A program made the position numbers and the translations under genes. From Allotamlana fucoidanivorans (GTDB lineage Bacteria > Bacteroidota > Bacteroidia > Flavobacteriales > Flavobacteriaceae), in assembly GCF_045788535.1 (NCBI RefSeq), contig NZ_CP074074.1, positions 2,480,001-2,544,000 on the forward strand: a stretch of DNA of 64,000 nucleotides, in the 5' to 3' direction. The notes beneath the pieces are model-generated. The model saw nothing but the letters and a program-made list of their open reading frames with translations. It did no database searches and had not been told where the DNA came from. Shown piece by piece: positions 16,749-24,593 of the stretch; position 1 is the first letter of the stretch; every line of letters begins with the position of its first letter.

Positions 16749-19700
16749 ATGGATAAGAATAGATTACAGTTATGTATAAGAAATAGGTTTACGTTGTTTT
16801 TGATTTTTTGTTTAAGACTTTTTTTAGTTAATGAAATTTCTTGTCAAAATACAGACTTGAAATTTGAACATTTTATCGATAAACAGGAGTTTTCTCAACA
16901 TTCAGTCATGAAAGTGATTCAAGATATTGATGGCTATATATGGATTGGTACTTTAAATGGACTTTATAAATATGACGGACTCAAGTTAACCGTCTATAGA
17001 CATCAGTTAAATAACCCCAATAGTTTAGTGAGTAATTCAGTTTATGAGTTAGAGTTGGACTCTGAAGGAAATCTACTCATTGGTACCGGGAAGGGTTTAA
17101 GTAAGTATAATAGGCTGACCCAAACATTCACAACTTTTCCTTTAGTGCTTCAAAACGCTAGAATTACTGCCATTTGCCCTAAGAAAAATGGAGAATTATG
17201 GATAGGTACTTTACATTCTGGTCTTTTTCATTTTAATAGTACTGATGAAAGAGGAGAGTTTCCCACACAATATCTATATAAGCCAAATTTATCATCAAGT
17301 ATTGTAAGCAATCAAATTCATTCTTTGGTAGAGGATAATTCAGGCAATATATGGGTAGGAACGGTTAAGGGGTTAAATAAAGTATCTATTATTAATGGAG
17401 TTACCGAATTTATTCATTTTAAAGAGATTGATAAAAGTATTAAGCTTTTATTCTTGGATAGTAAAGGAGCTCTATGGGTTTCTACAGTTGGTCATAGACT
17501 GTTAAAGATTGAAAACCCTGAAAAATATATAAATGTTAATAATGTAAAGTTTGAGGAGTTTCCTTTGAACTTGATTTATTCCGACACAGAAGAATCGGGA
17601 GGATTAATTACTATGTTTGAAAAAGAAGATGGCAATCTGTTTTTGGGCATTCATGGTTATGGGCTTTATTTATTGGATCTTTCAACTGGAGAATATTTAA
17701 AGTATCTACATGATCCCAGGATGCCTGAGAGTATAAGTAGCAACAATATTGAATCTGTTTTTATTGATAGAAGTCAAGTGTTATGGGTTGGTACAGAGGG
17801 AGGTGGGTTAAATAAATGTGACTTAAAACAAAAAGCAATTAATCATCTTGAGCATAATATTTTATCTAAAAACTCATTGAGTCATTCTTCAATTAATGAT
17901 ATATTAAAAGCAAGAGAAGGTGTGTTTTGGGTGGCTACACAAGATGGTTTAAATAAGGTGATGTTTATAGATGATGCCTATAAAGAACCAATCATTGAAC
18001 GTTTTTATCTAAGCAAAAAGCAGCATGAAAAGGAGGTGAGATATCAAGAACCCATTTGGTCAATTTTAAGAGATCGAGATGGTGACTATTGGATAGGAGG
18101 TGTTGACGGGGTTTACCATATGGATATCAATGAAGATAAAAATGTAATCACCTTTAATAAAACCGATTTTAACATGCTTGAAGTGATGTCAATTATTGAA
18201 GATAGTCATGGAGTATTGTGGTTTGGTTCTTTAATTGATGGATTGATTAAGTGGCCAAAACGTAAAAAGCAAAATGGCTCTTTTGACTTTTCAAATAGAA
18301 TACATTACAAGCCCGATAGTAACAATAAGTATAGTATTAGTGCAAAAGAAATTAGCTGCATATATGAAGATAGTCGTAGTAATCTGTGGGTTGGAACTTT
18401 ACAAGGAGGCTTAAATCTAGTTGTTCCAAATGGTATTGACGGTGGCGATTTATTTGTGTCGTTTCAATATGACTCAAATGATATCAATTCTCTAAGTCAT
18501 AATTCTGTGTTTTCAATTTTAGAGGATAGTAACGGTGAGTTTTGGATAGGTACCTATGGAGGAGGGCTTAATAAAATGACACTGTCTCCAGATGAAAATT
18601 CAGATCCAAAATTTAAGCACTATACGGAAGAAGATGGATTAATTAACAATTCAATATATGGAATCATTGAAGATGATAATGGTTTTCTTTGGGTAAGCAC
18701 AGATAATGGCATATCAAGTTTTAATCGGTATACTGAAGCGTTTAAAAACTACAATAAGGAAGACGGTCTTCAAGGAAATAATTTTAGAAAGGGTGCATAT
18801 CTTAAAAATGATGATGGCTATCTGTTTTTTGGTGGATACAATGGGTTAAATATATTTCATCCCAAAGATTTGAAAGAGAATGACATTTTTGCACCAGTTA
18901 ATATAGTAGGGTTTAAAATTAAAAATGAATCTATTAATGTGGGTGAAACTTATAATGGTAGAATACTTTTCGATAAGAGTCTTTCTGCATATTCGAAACC
19001 TATTGAATTAAATTATCATGAAAACACATTGACTTTTGAATTTTCGGCTCTTCATTTTGCCGCTCCCGAAAAGAATCAATACAAGTATATGTTAGCTGGT
19101 TTTAATTCAGACTGGGTAGAGTCAAAGGGGATGAATTCTGCTCACTATACAAATCTTCCGCCAGGAAAGTACACCTTTAAAGTTAAGGCATCAAATAATG
19201 ATGGCTTATGGAGTGAAGAGCTATCAACAATAAATTTATGTATTAGTCCTCCGTTTTGGCAAACATGGTGGGCCTATTTTATATACATGCTTATAGTTAT
19301 TGCCTTACTTTGGAGTATTCAATCTTATTTCAATCTCCGTTCCAGAGAGAGAGCGTCCTTGCAAGTACAAAAGGAGATTGAAAATATTAACAAACTTAAG
19401 CTTCAATTTTTCACAAATATTTCACATGAATTTAAAACTCCAATAACACTCATTTTAAATCCCATTGAAGAGTTGATAGAGTTGTTTAAAGAAAATTTGT
19501 CTGTGCAATCAAAACTAAGAATGGTTGAGCGAAATGCAAATTCCTTACTTCGTTTAGTACAGCAACTTATGGAATTTAGAAGGATAGAGGTTGGAGAAAC
19601 TAAATTAAAAGTAACAGAATCAAATATTGTACATTTTGTTAGAGAAATTATTTTTTCATTTCAATCACATGCTAACCGAAAGGATATACACATTTCTTTT

Positions 19701-21011
19701 GAAAGTTCCTTGAACACAATACCAGTATGGTTTGATTGGGATAAACTTGAAAAGATATTAAATAATCTTATTTATAATGCTATAAAGTTCACTCCCAATA
19801 ATGGAAATATTGAGGTGAGTATTTGTAAAGTAGATACTAATAAAGAGTCAAAGTTAACCAGTGTTGATTCTGATACTGATTATGTGGAAATTAAGGTGAA
19901 AGATAGTGGTATAGGGATTGATAAATCTCAATTGCCTTATATTTTTCAGCGGTTTTATCAAATTAATCAATCAGACTTAGAAGCGGTAAAAGGTTCTGGT
20001 TTAGGCCTTGCTATAACAAAAGATTTGGTGGAATTACACCATGGAGAAATTCTTGTGGAATCAGAGAAAAATCTTGGAACTCAATTTACTATAAGATTAC
20101 CATTGGGAAGGGTGCATTTTTTAGAAGAAGAAATTGCCGAAATTACTGTGTTAGAAAATATTAATGAGGAAGAGATTGATGAGGAAATGTTAAGGCGGGA
20201 TAGTCAGATGAATTTCAACTCATTAAATGAAAACAATAAAAAGGTTGTACTGATAGTAGATGATAATGAAGATATACGTGAACTTGTATGCAATGGATTA
20301 AAAGAAACCTACAATGTGTTACAAGCAGAAAATGGAAAAGAGGCTCTTAAAATAGTACTCAAAGAAATACCTGATGTAGTTATTACTGATGTGTTAATGC
20401 CCGAAATGGATGGTGTACAGTTTTGTTATAAAATTAAAAACAATGTAAGAACAAGCCATATTCCTGTAATTATGCTTACGGCACTTAACTCTGTTGAGCA
20501 TCGTATTGAAGGTTTAGAATCAGGAGCAGATGCCTATATTCCAAAACCATTTAAAATGAAATTACTATCGGTAAGAATAGAAAAGCTTATTGGCTCTCGT
20601 GAACTTATGCGTAAACGGTTTCAAACTGAGAAAGAAATTACTCCAGAACAAGTTACGCTTAATTCATTAGATGAAGAATTTCTAAAAAGTATTATGAACT
20701 TTATGGAACTAAATATGGCTAATGAGAACTATTGGATTGATGAATTGGCTTCTGATATGAATACAAGTAGATCTACTTTTTTTAGGAAACTTAAAAAACT
20801 CACTGGTCTTGCTCCTAATGATTTCATGCGAATGGTTAGACTTAAAAGATCATTACAACTCTTAGAACAAGGTCAGCACACTATTGCTCAGGTAAGTTAT
20901 ATGGTTGGTTTTAGTCATCCAAATTATTTTGGAAAGTGTTTTCGGAAATATTATGGGCAAACGCCTTCAGAGTTTTCTAAACATAAGAACAGAGATAAAA
21001 GTAATGTGTAG
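16749..21011 (+). CDS. Hybrid two-component system (HTCS) sensor-regulator
   Basis: This 1420-residue one-protein two-component system has a signal peptide (residues 1-32) and then two seven-bladed two-component propellers. These contain repeated blades of the type DxxGxLWIGT..GGLNK, up to about residue 720. A Y_Y_Y domain follows (YKYMLAGFNSDWV ... NLPPGKYTFKVKASN), then a membrane helix near 834-860. The HisKA domain has phospho-acceptor His893 in NISHEFKTPITL, and the HATPase has its N-box at NNLIYNAIKFTPNNG. The receiver domain carries Asp1214 in ITDVLMPEMDG, and a C-terminal AraC-type HTH ends the protein. It senses a periplasmic breakdown product and activates the neighbouring susCD locus. 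Target: probably the 21-bp direct repeat at 11428-11459. Confidence 0.95.
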   Translation: MDKNRLQLCIRNRFTLFLIFCLRLFLVNEISCQNTDLKFEHFIDKQEFSQHSVMKVIQDIDGYIWIGTLNGLYKYDGLKLTVYRHQLNNPNSLVSNSVYELELDSEGNLLIGTGKGLSKYNRLTQTFTTFPLVLQNARITAICPKKNGELWIGTLHSGLFHFNSTDERGEFPTQYLYKPNLSSSIVSNQIHSLVEDNSGNIWVGTVKGLNKVSIINGVTEFIHFKEIDKSIKLLFLDSKGALWVSTVGHRLLKIENPEKYINVNNVKFEEFPLNLIYSDTEESGGLITMFEKEDGNLFLGIHGYGLYLLDLSTGEYLKYLHDPRMPESISSNNIESVFIDRSQVLWVGTEGGGLNKCDLKQKAINHLEHNILSKNSLSHSSINDILKAREGVFWVATQDGLNKVMFIDDAYKEPIIERFYLSKKQHEKEVRYQEPIWSILRDRDGDYWIGGVDGVYHMDINEDKNVITFNKTDFNMLEVMSIIEDSHGVLWFGSLIDGLIKWPKRKKQNGSFDFSNRIHYKPDSNNKYSISAKEISCIYEDSRSNLWVGTLQGGLNLVVPNGIDGGDLFVSFQYDSNDINSLSHNSVFSILEDSNGEFWIGTYGGGLNKMTLSPDENSDPKFKHYTEEDGLINNSIYGIIEDDNGFLWVSTDNGISSFNRYTEAFKNYNKEDGLQGNNFRKGAYLKNDDGYLFFGGYNGLNIFHPKDLKENDIFAPVNIVGFKIKNESINVGETYNGRILFDKSLSAYSKPIELNYHENTLTFEFSALHFAAPEKNQYKYMLAGFNSDWVESKGMNSAHYTNLPPGKYTFKVKASNNDGLWSEELSTINLCISPPFWQTWWAYFIYMLIVIALLWSIQSYFNLRSRERASLQVQKEIENINKLKLQFFTNISHEFKTPITLILNPIEELIELFKENLSVQSKLRMVERNANSLLRLVQQLMEFRRIEVGETKLKVTESNIVHFVREIIFSFQSHANRKDIHISFESSLNTIPVWFDWDKLEKILNNLIYNAIKFTPNNGNIEVSICKVDTNKESKLTSVDSDTDYVEIKVKDSGIGIDKSQLPYIFQRFYQINQSDLEAVKGSGLGLAITKDLVELHHGEILVESEKNLGTQFTIRLPLGRVHFLEEEIAEITVLENINEEEIDEEMLRRDSQMNFNSLNENNKKVVLIVDDNEDIRELVCNGLKETYNVLQAENGKEALKIVLKEIPDVVITDVLMPEMDGVQFCYKIKNNVRTSHIPVIMLTALNSVEHRIEGLESGADAYIPKPFKMKLLSVRIEKLIGSRELMRKRFQTEKEITPEQVTLNSLDEEFLKSIMNFMELNMANENYWIDELASDMNTSRSTFFRKLKKLTGLAPNDFMRMVRLKRSLQLLEQGQHTIAQVSYMVGFSHPNYFGKCFRKYYGQTPSEFSKHKNRDKSNV

Positions 21012-21059
21012 TTTATAGTGTTGTTCTATCTTGGAGCACGAAATTAATATATTCGTAGC

Positions 21060-21587
21060 TTAACTATTAACAAAGTAATATAACGCTAGAACCATCATTA
21101 ACAGGAGGCCAATTGCTAAGAACTGCAAAGATCTATTAATGTTTTTAAACTTACTAGCCGCAATTTTTGAGTTAACATAAATTTGTTGACCTAATTGGTC
21201 AAATAATTTATCTTCATCCTTGCTAATGGTGTGAAATGTTTTTGAAAATTCTTGTATACTCCCATATTTCTGAATGACATCACCAAAAAAGAAAATATTT
21301 TTATCAAATTTTTCTTCAATCTTTGGTATAAAGCATCTTATACTATAATAAATAGAAATAACGGTAGAAATAAACCACAACCCCGCTAAAATATAGAAGA
21401 TTGTTTTATTGTGTATGGATTGTAAAATATGTGGTATACTTTTAAATACAAAGTTTAAAATAATACCATAGAACGATAAAATGAGACCCGCTTTTATTTC
21501 AGAAGCTTTTATCAAACTAAAAATATAATTGATGCTTCCCCAGTAGTGGTCAATAAGATCATCAAGGTGTCTGTTTTTTTGAGACAC
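21060..21587 (-). CDS. PycTM-domain protein (Pycsar effector family, DUF5706), 5' end replaced by an IS
   Basis: The 175-residue protein has three membrane helices (about 32-49, 62-84, 154-172). It carries the conserved IKASEIKAGLILSFYGIIL start of PycTM and a cytosolic segment FGDVIQKYGSIQEFSKTF...LFDQLGQQIYVNSKIAA between helices 2 and 3. In Pycsar anti-phage systems, PycTM is triggered by cCMP or cUMP from a partner cyclase and disrupts the membrane. No cyclase is encoded beside it here. The only start is GTG 21585-21587, and this codon belongs to the terminal repeat of the IS256-family element. The first three codons come from IS and target-duplication DNA, so the native start and a few residues are probably lost. 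Expression in its present state is doubtful. Confidence 0.75.
   Translation of the reverse strand: MSQKNRHLDDLIDHYWGSINYIFSLIKASEIKAGLILSFYGIILNFVFKSIPHILQSIHNKTIFYILAGLWFISTVISIYYSIRCFIPKIEEKFDKNIFFFGDVIQKYGSIQEFSKTFHTISKDEDKLFDQLGQQIYVNSKIAASKFKNINRSLQFLAIGLLLMMVLALYYFVNS
21575..21582. repeat. 8-bp target duplication, left copy
   Basis: TTTTTTGA directly abuts the left terminal repeat of the IS256-family element and is repeated exactly at 22917-22924. Confidence 0.7.
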
Positions 21588-22916
21588 TATCCTGTAAAGT
21601 GTGTAAGTTATAAATCGAGGGTTTAGCTTTTTTAAAGTTGAACCCTTTTTTCAAATATAGTTAAAAATTGGTTTAAAATAATGCCCCAGTTCCTAATAGG
21701 CATCGACCATTTTTTGGTAGCCTCTCTAAGGGCTAAAAAAGTGGACTTCATAACAGCTTCATCTGTTGGGAATGAGAGCTTGTTTTTAGTGTACTTTCTG
21801 ATTTTTCCATTAAGGTTTTCAATAAGGTTCGTAGTGTAAATGATTTTTCTAATTTCAACAGGAGATTCATAAAAAGCGGTAAGCTCATCCCAATTGTCTC
21901 TCCAGCTTTTAATAGCATAAGAGTACTTGTGTTCCCATTTCAGAGCAAAGTCCTCTAGAGCGGCTTTTGCTGCGTTTTTGGTTGGTGCATCATAGATGTT
22001 TTTCATGTCTTTTGTAAATTCCTTCTTGTCTTTCCAAACAACATAGCGACAAGCGTTACGAATCTGGTGTACCACGCAAATTTGGGTTTTAGATTCAGGA
22101 AAAACGTTTTTAATGGTGTCGGTAAAACCGTTAAGATTATCTGTGGCCGTGATAAGCAAATCCTGAACGCCTCTGGCTTTCATATCGGTTAGTACGCTCA
22201 TCCAAAAGGCTGCCGATTCATTCTTCCCCAGCCAAAGTCCTAAGACTTCCTTTTTACCATCTCTGCGGAGTCCTACGGCGATGTACATGGTTTTATTAAT
22301 GACTTTGGAGTTCTCCCGAACCTTAAATACAATACCATCCATCCAAGTAATTAAATATACGGGGTCCAGGGGCCTGTTTTGCCAAGCGACAATATCATTG
22401 GTAACTTTATCTGTGATACGTGATATGGTAGATGTGGATACATCAAAATCGTAGACTTCGCGGATTTGCTCTTCAATATCAGAATTACTCATACCCTTAG
22501 CATAAAGGCTGATAATGACGTTTTCTATGCCGTCAACCATGTTAGTGCGCTTAGGAACCAGCATAGGGTTAAAAGAAGCTTCTCGGTCTCTGGGAACTTT
22601 AATATTAGTCTCTCCTAAAGCTGTTTTTATCTTTTTAGACCCATAGCCGTTACGGGTATTGCTATTATCGGACTGCTGATGCTTCTCATAGTCTAAATGA
22701 GCGTCAAGTTCTCCTTCTAGCATCTTTTCAATACCTCGCTTTTGGATGGATTTTAGAAAGGAGGTTAGTTCGTCCCCTGTTTTGAACTGTTTTAAAAAAT
22801 CGTCGTTTAGAAAATCTTCTTTCTTCATAAGTGTGTAAATTTTAAAATTAAACAAAAAAATATCGAGGGTTGCAACCCTCGATATTTAATCTTTACACAG
22901 TTTATGAGATACTGCC
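21583..22916 (-). mobile_element. IS256-family insertion sequence
   Basis: The 1334-bp element is bounded by imperfect 24-bp terminal inverted repeats. The left repeat starts GACACTATCCTG at 21583; the inward-reading right repeat starts GGCAGTATCTCA at 22916. About 18 of 24 positions agree, including a shared TGTGTAA. It is flanked by exact 8-bp direct repeats, TTTTTTGA, the expected duplication size for this family. It encodes one complete transposase on the minus strand. It is inserted at the left edge of an older IS3-family element, whose first three bases are part of the duplicated target. The intact ends suggest a fairly recent insertion. Confidence 0.85.
21632..22828 (-). CDS. IS256 family transposase
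   Basis: The 398-residue transposase is called from ATG 22826-22828 (MKKEDFLNDDFLKQF); an alternative in-frame start lies nine codons upstream. The mutator-type DDE core is complete: TWMDGIVFKVREN, LLITATDNLNGFTDTI, VVHQIRNACRYV and the final glutamate in YTTNLIENLNGKIRKYTKNK. N-terminal features such as DAHLDYEKHQQSDNSNTRNG agree with the family. It catalyses cut-and-copy transposition of its own element and appears functional. A hairpin formed by ATCGAGGGTT and AACCCTCGAT lies just upstream of the start, at 22862-22883, and could damp read-through transcription. Confidence 0.93.
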   Translation of the reverse strand: MKKEDFLNDDFLKQFKTGDELTSFLKSIQKRGIEKMLEGELDAHLDYEKHQQSDNSNTRNGYGSKKIKTALGETNIKVPRDREASFNPMLVPKRTNMVDGIENVIISLYAKGMSNSDIEEQIREVYDFDVSTSTISRITDKVTNDIVAWQNRPLDPVYLITWMDGIVFKVRENSKVINKTMYIAVGLRRDGKKEVLGLWLGKNESAAFWMSVLTDMKARGVQDLLITATDNLNGFTDTIKNVFPESKTQICVVHQIRNACRYVVWKDKKEFTKDMKNIYDAPTKNAAKAALEDFALKWEHKYSYAIKSWRDNWDELTAFYESPVEIRKIIYTTNLIENLNGKIRKYTKNKLSFPTDEAVMKSTFLALREATKKWSMPIRNWGIILNQFLTIFEKRVQL

Positions 22917-22924
22917 TTTTTTGA
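22917..22924. repeat. 8-bp target duplication, right copy
   Basis: This is the second copy of TTTTTTGA, directly abutting the right end of the IS256-family element. Its last three bases, TGA, are also the first bases of the IS3-family terminal repeat. That shows which element arrived second. Confidence 0.7.
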
Positions 22925-22936
22925 TCTCCTCCCAAA

Positions 22937-23773
22937 TTAAGAACCAGTTAAAAGTAGAGGATCCGAGCTATTTTTATTCATTTCGATGTATTCATTGGGA
23001 GGGATATCTCCCAAGGAACTGTGAGGTCTAAAGTTGTTATATTCTTCTCTCCACATATCTAGTTTTTCTTGCGCATCTTCCATTGACAGAAACCAATTTA
23101 CGTTTAAACATTCATCCCTAAAAGAACCATTGAAACTCTCTATAAAAGGATTATCTGTAGGTTTTCCTGGTCTTGAGAAGTCTAGTTCTATCTGGTTTTC
23201 ATAGGCCCATTTATCCAAAACTTTACTAATAAATTCACTTCCATTATCTACTTTGATACGCTTTGGAAGAGTGCAATTCTCCGAACTAACCTTTTCCATA
23301 ACATTTACAACATCACTTCCTTTTAATGACTGTCCTGCTTCAATAGCAAGGCATTTTCTACTATAATTATCCACTACAGTTAAAGCTCTAAAGCGACTCC
23401 CATTATATAGCTGATCACTGACAAAATCCATACTCCAGCATTCATGTAAACTAGAAGAATTACCATCTGATGGTTGTCTGTGTAAGGCTGAACGATTCCT
23501 TTTAGGACGTTTGCTTCTCAAATTAAGCCCCTCTTCACAGTAAATTCTATAAACACGCTTGTGATTATCCATAAAGCCTTCTCTTCTTAGTAGGATATAA
23601 ACCCTCCAAAAGCCATAACGAACGCGGGTTGATGCAATTTCTTTGATCCGCATACGCAATAAAGTATCATCTCTTTTATTTGGCTTATAATAATAAACAC
23701 TTTTGTGCAAAAGAACCAGCTTCACGCAACGGTTAACAGAGATATTATATTCCATTCGTATTCCACGGACCAT
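22937..23773 (-). CDS. IS3 family transposase OrfB (rve integrase core)
   Basis: This ORF supplies the catalytic part of the transposase. It has a HTH_21-type segment (RMRIKEIASTRVRYGFWRVY, then LLRREGF) and the DDE integrase core: Asp in SMDFVSDQLYNG, Asp in IKVDNGSEFIS and Glu in NPFIESFNGSFRDECLN. The first ATG of this frame is at 23773. The natural product is more likely an OrfAB fusion made by a -1 slip, which would read VLRPSRKREMVRG across the junction. Length and motifs look intact. Confidence 0.92.
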   Translation of the reverse strand: MVRGIRMEYNISVNRCVKLVLLHKSVYYYKPNKRDDTLLRMRIKEIASTRVRYGFWRVYILLRREGFMDNHKRVYRIYCEEGLNLRSKRPKRNRSALHRQPSDGNSSSLHECWSMDFVSDQLYNGSRFRALTVVDNYSRKCLAIEAGQSLKGSDVVNVMEKVSSENCTLPKRIKVDNGSEFISKVLDKWAYENQIELDFSRPGKPTDNPFIESFNGSFRDECLNVNWFLSMEDAQEKLDMWREEYNNFRPHSSLGDIPPNEYIEMNKNSSDPLLLTGS

Positions 23774-23793
23774 CTCCCGCTTTCGAGATGGCC

Positions 23794-24066
23794 TTAAAAC
23801 TTTTTTTTAAGAACGTCCTGGAGAATTTGCTTATCAAGACTAAGATCTGCTACCAGTTTCTTTAATTGAAAATTCTCCTCTTCTAAGTTCTTGAGTCTGC
23901 GCAATTCGGAAACACCTAATCCTCCATATTTCTTCTTCCAATTGTAAAAGGTAGCTTCACTTATTCCCATCTTTCGACAAACCTCAGATACACGCGTACC
24001 TGTTTCGGCCTGCTTGATAGCAAATACGATTTGACTCTCCGTGAATTTTGATCGTTTCATATGCAA
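23794..24066 (-). CDS. IS3 family transposase OrfA (HTH)
   Basis: This 90-residue DNA-binding subunit has an HTH_Tnp_1 motif (TESQIVFAIKQAETGTRVSE, then VCRKMGISEATFYNWKKKYGG) followed by a leucine-zipper-like helix (LRRLKNLEEENFQLKKLVAD). It ends LKKKF at a run of eight A followed by G (positions 23800-23808 on the minus strand). This is a classic -1 frameshift site that yields the OrfAB transposase. The gene is complete. Confidence 0.92.
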   Translation of the reverse strand: MHMKRSKFTESQIVFAIKQAETGTRVSEVCRKMGISEATFYNWKKKYGGLGVSELRRLKNLEEENFQLKKLVADLSLDKQILQDVLKKKF

Positions 24067-24143
24067 ATAATTGTTTAAAGTTACACATTTATTTGCTCGG
24101 TTTTCTCTAGTTTTAAATTGTCCGGTTTAACGGGAGGAGGTCA

Positions 24144-24373
24144 CGGGCATCCCTAGCGGCAATTAGGCCTGTTTTAAAATCTTTATTATAAAAACATTGG
24201 CGTGCGTATTCATTTAGGAGTCTTACATGCTCCTCATTGAATTCTTTATGGTTGTCAATTCGTTGCTTTATGCTATCAATTTTTTTAGAAGCCACTAGCA
24301 AACTGTCTTGAGAGTGCCCAAGACATATTCCAATAAAAATAATTAAGAGACTTGTTTTAAAGTTGATTTTCAT
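24144..24373 (-). pseudogene. N-terminal stub of a secreted TPR protein, cut off by the IS3 element
   Basis: From ATG 24371-24373 the sequence reads a signal peptide (MKINFKTSLLIIFIGICLGHSQ), a charged linker and the beginning of a TPR-like repeat (VRLLNEYARQCFYNKDFKTG, then LIAARDA). It enters IS DNA at 24143 and stops seven codons later at 24113. Everything after about residue 76 is gone. N-termini of this kind precede sensor histidine kinases, LuxR/LytTR regulators or adenylate/guanylate cyclases in Bacteroidota; the stub cannot tell which. It is co-directional with, and upstream of, the PycTM gene, which makes a signalling partner such as a cyclase plausible but unproven. Confidence 0.7.
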
Positions 24374-24535
24374 TTTTATTAGTTTGTGTTTTAACATTAA
24401 AAGTTTAATCTAAATCAGTTAGGTACTGGCATTGATGGACAACTATTTATATTATGAACTAGAGGCTGGGGAATAGGGTTCATATTAGGATCGAATAAAC
24501 AATAGGACGCCAACTTTTATTTATTGTTACAATAC

Positions 24536-24564
24536 AGAAACTCCTTCAAGATGTAGGAGTTTCT
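24536..24564 (-). terminator. Intrinsic terminator of the MBOAT operon
   Basis: AGAAACTCCT (24536-24545) and AGGAGTTTCT (24555-24564) form a perfect 10-bp stem with a 9-base loop, 30 bp after the MBOAT stop codon. The T-tract on the minus strand is weak, so efficiency is uncertain. Confidence 0.65.
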
Positions 24565-24593
24565 GCTTTATTCTCTAAATTATATTATTTTTC

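Larger units (their letters stand above)
22922..24143 (-). mobile_element. IS3-family insertion sequence
   Basis: The 1222-bp element has the TG...CA ends of the IS3 family. The terminal repeats share TGA-x-CTCCTCCC and continue imperfectly to an AAAA-x-TAGAG block. It carries overlapping-phase orfA and orfB with an A8G slippery site between them. Before the IS256 insertion its left flank read ...GTCTGTTTTT, and its right flank is CGGGCATCCC. These flanks do not form the expected 3-5 bp target duplication. That suggests a deletion or recombination after insertion. Its two sides abut fragments of two different co-directional genes. Confidence 0.88.

Noticed and set aside
23794..23810. Frame break between the two IS3 transposase ORFs
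   Set aside because: The A8G run is the normal -1 programmed frameshift site of IS3-family elements, so this is not a mutation.
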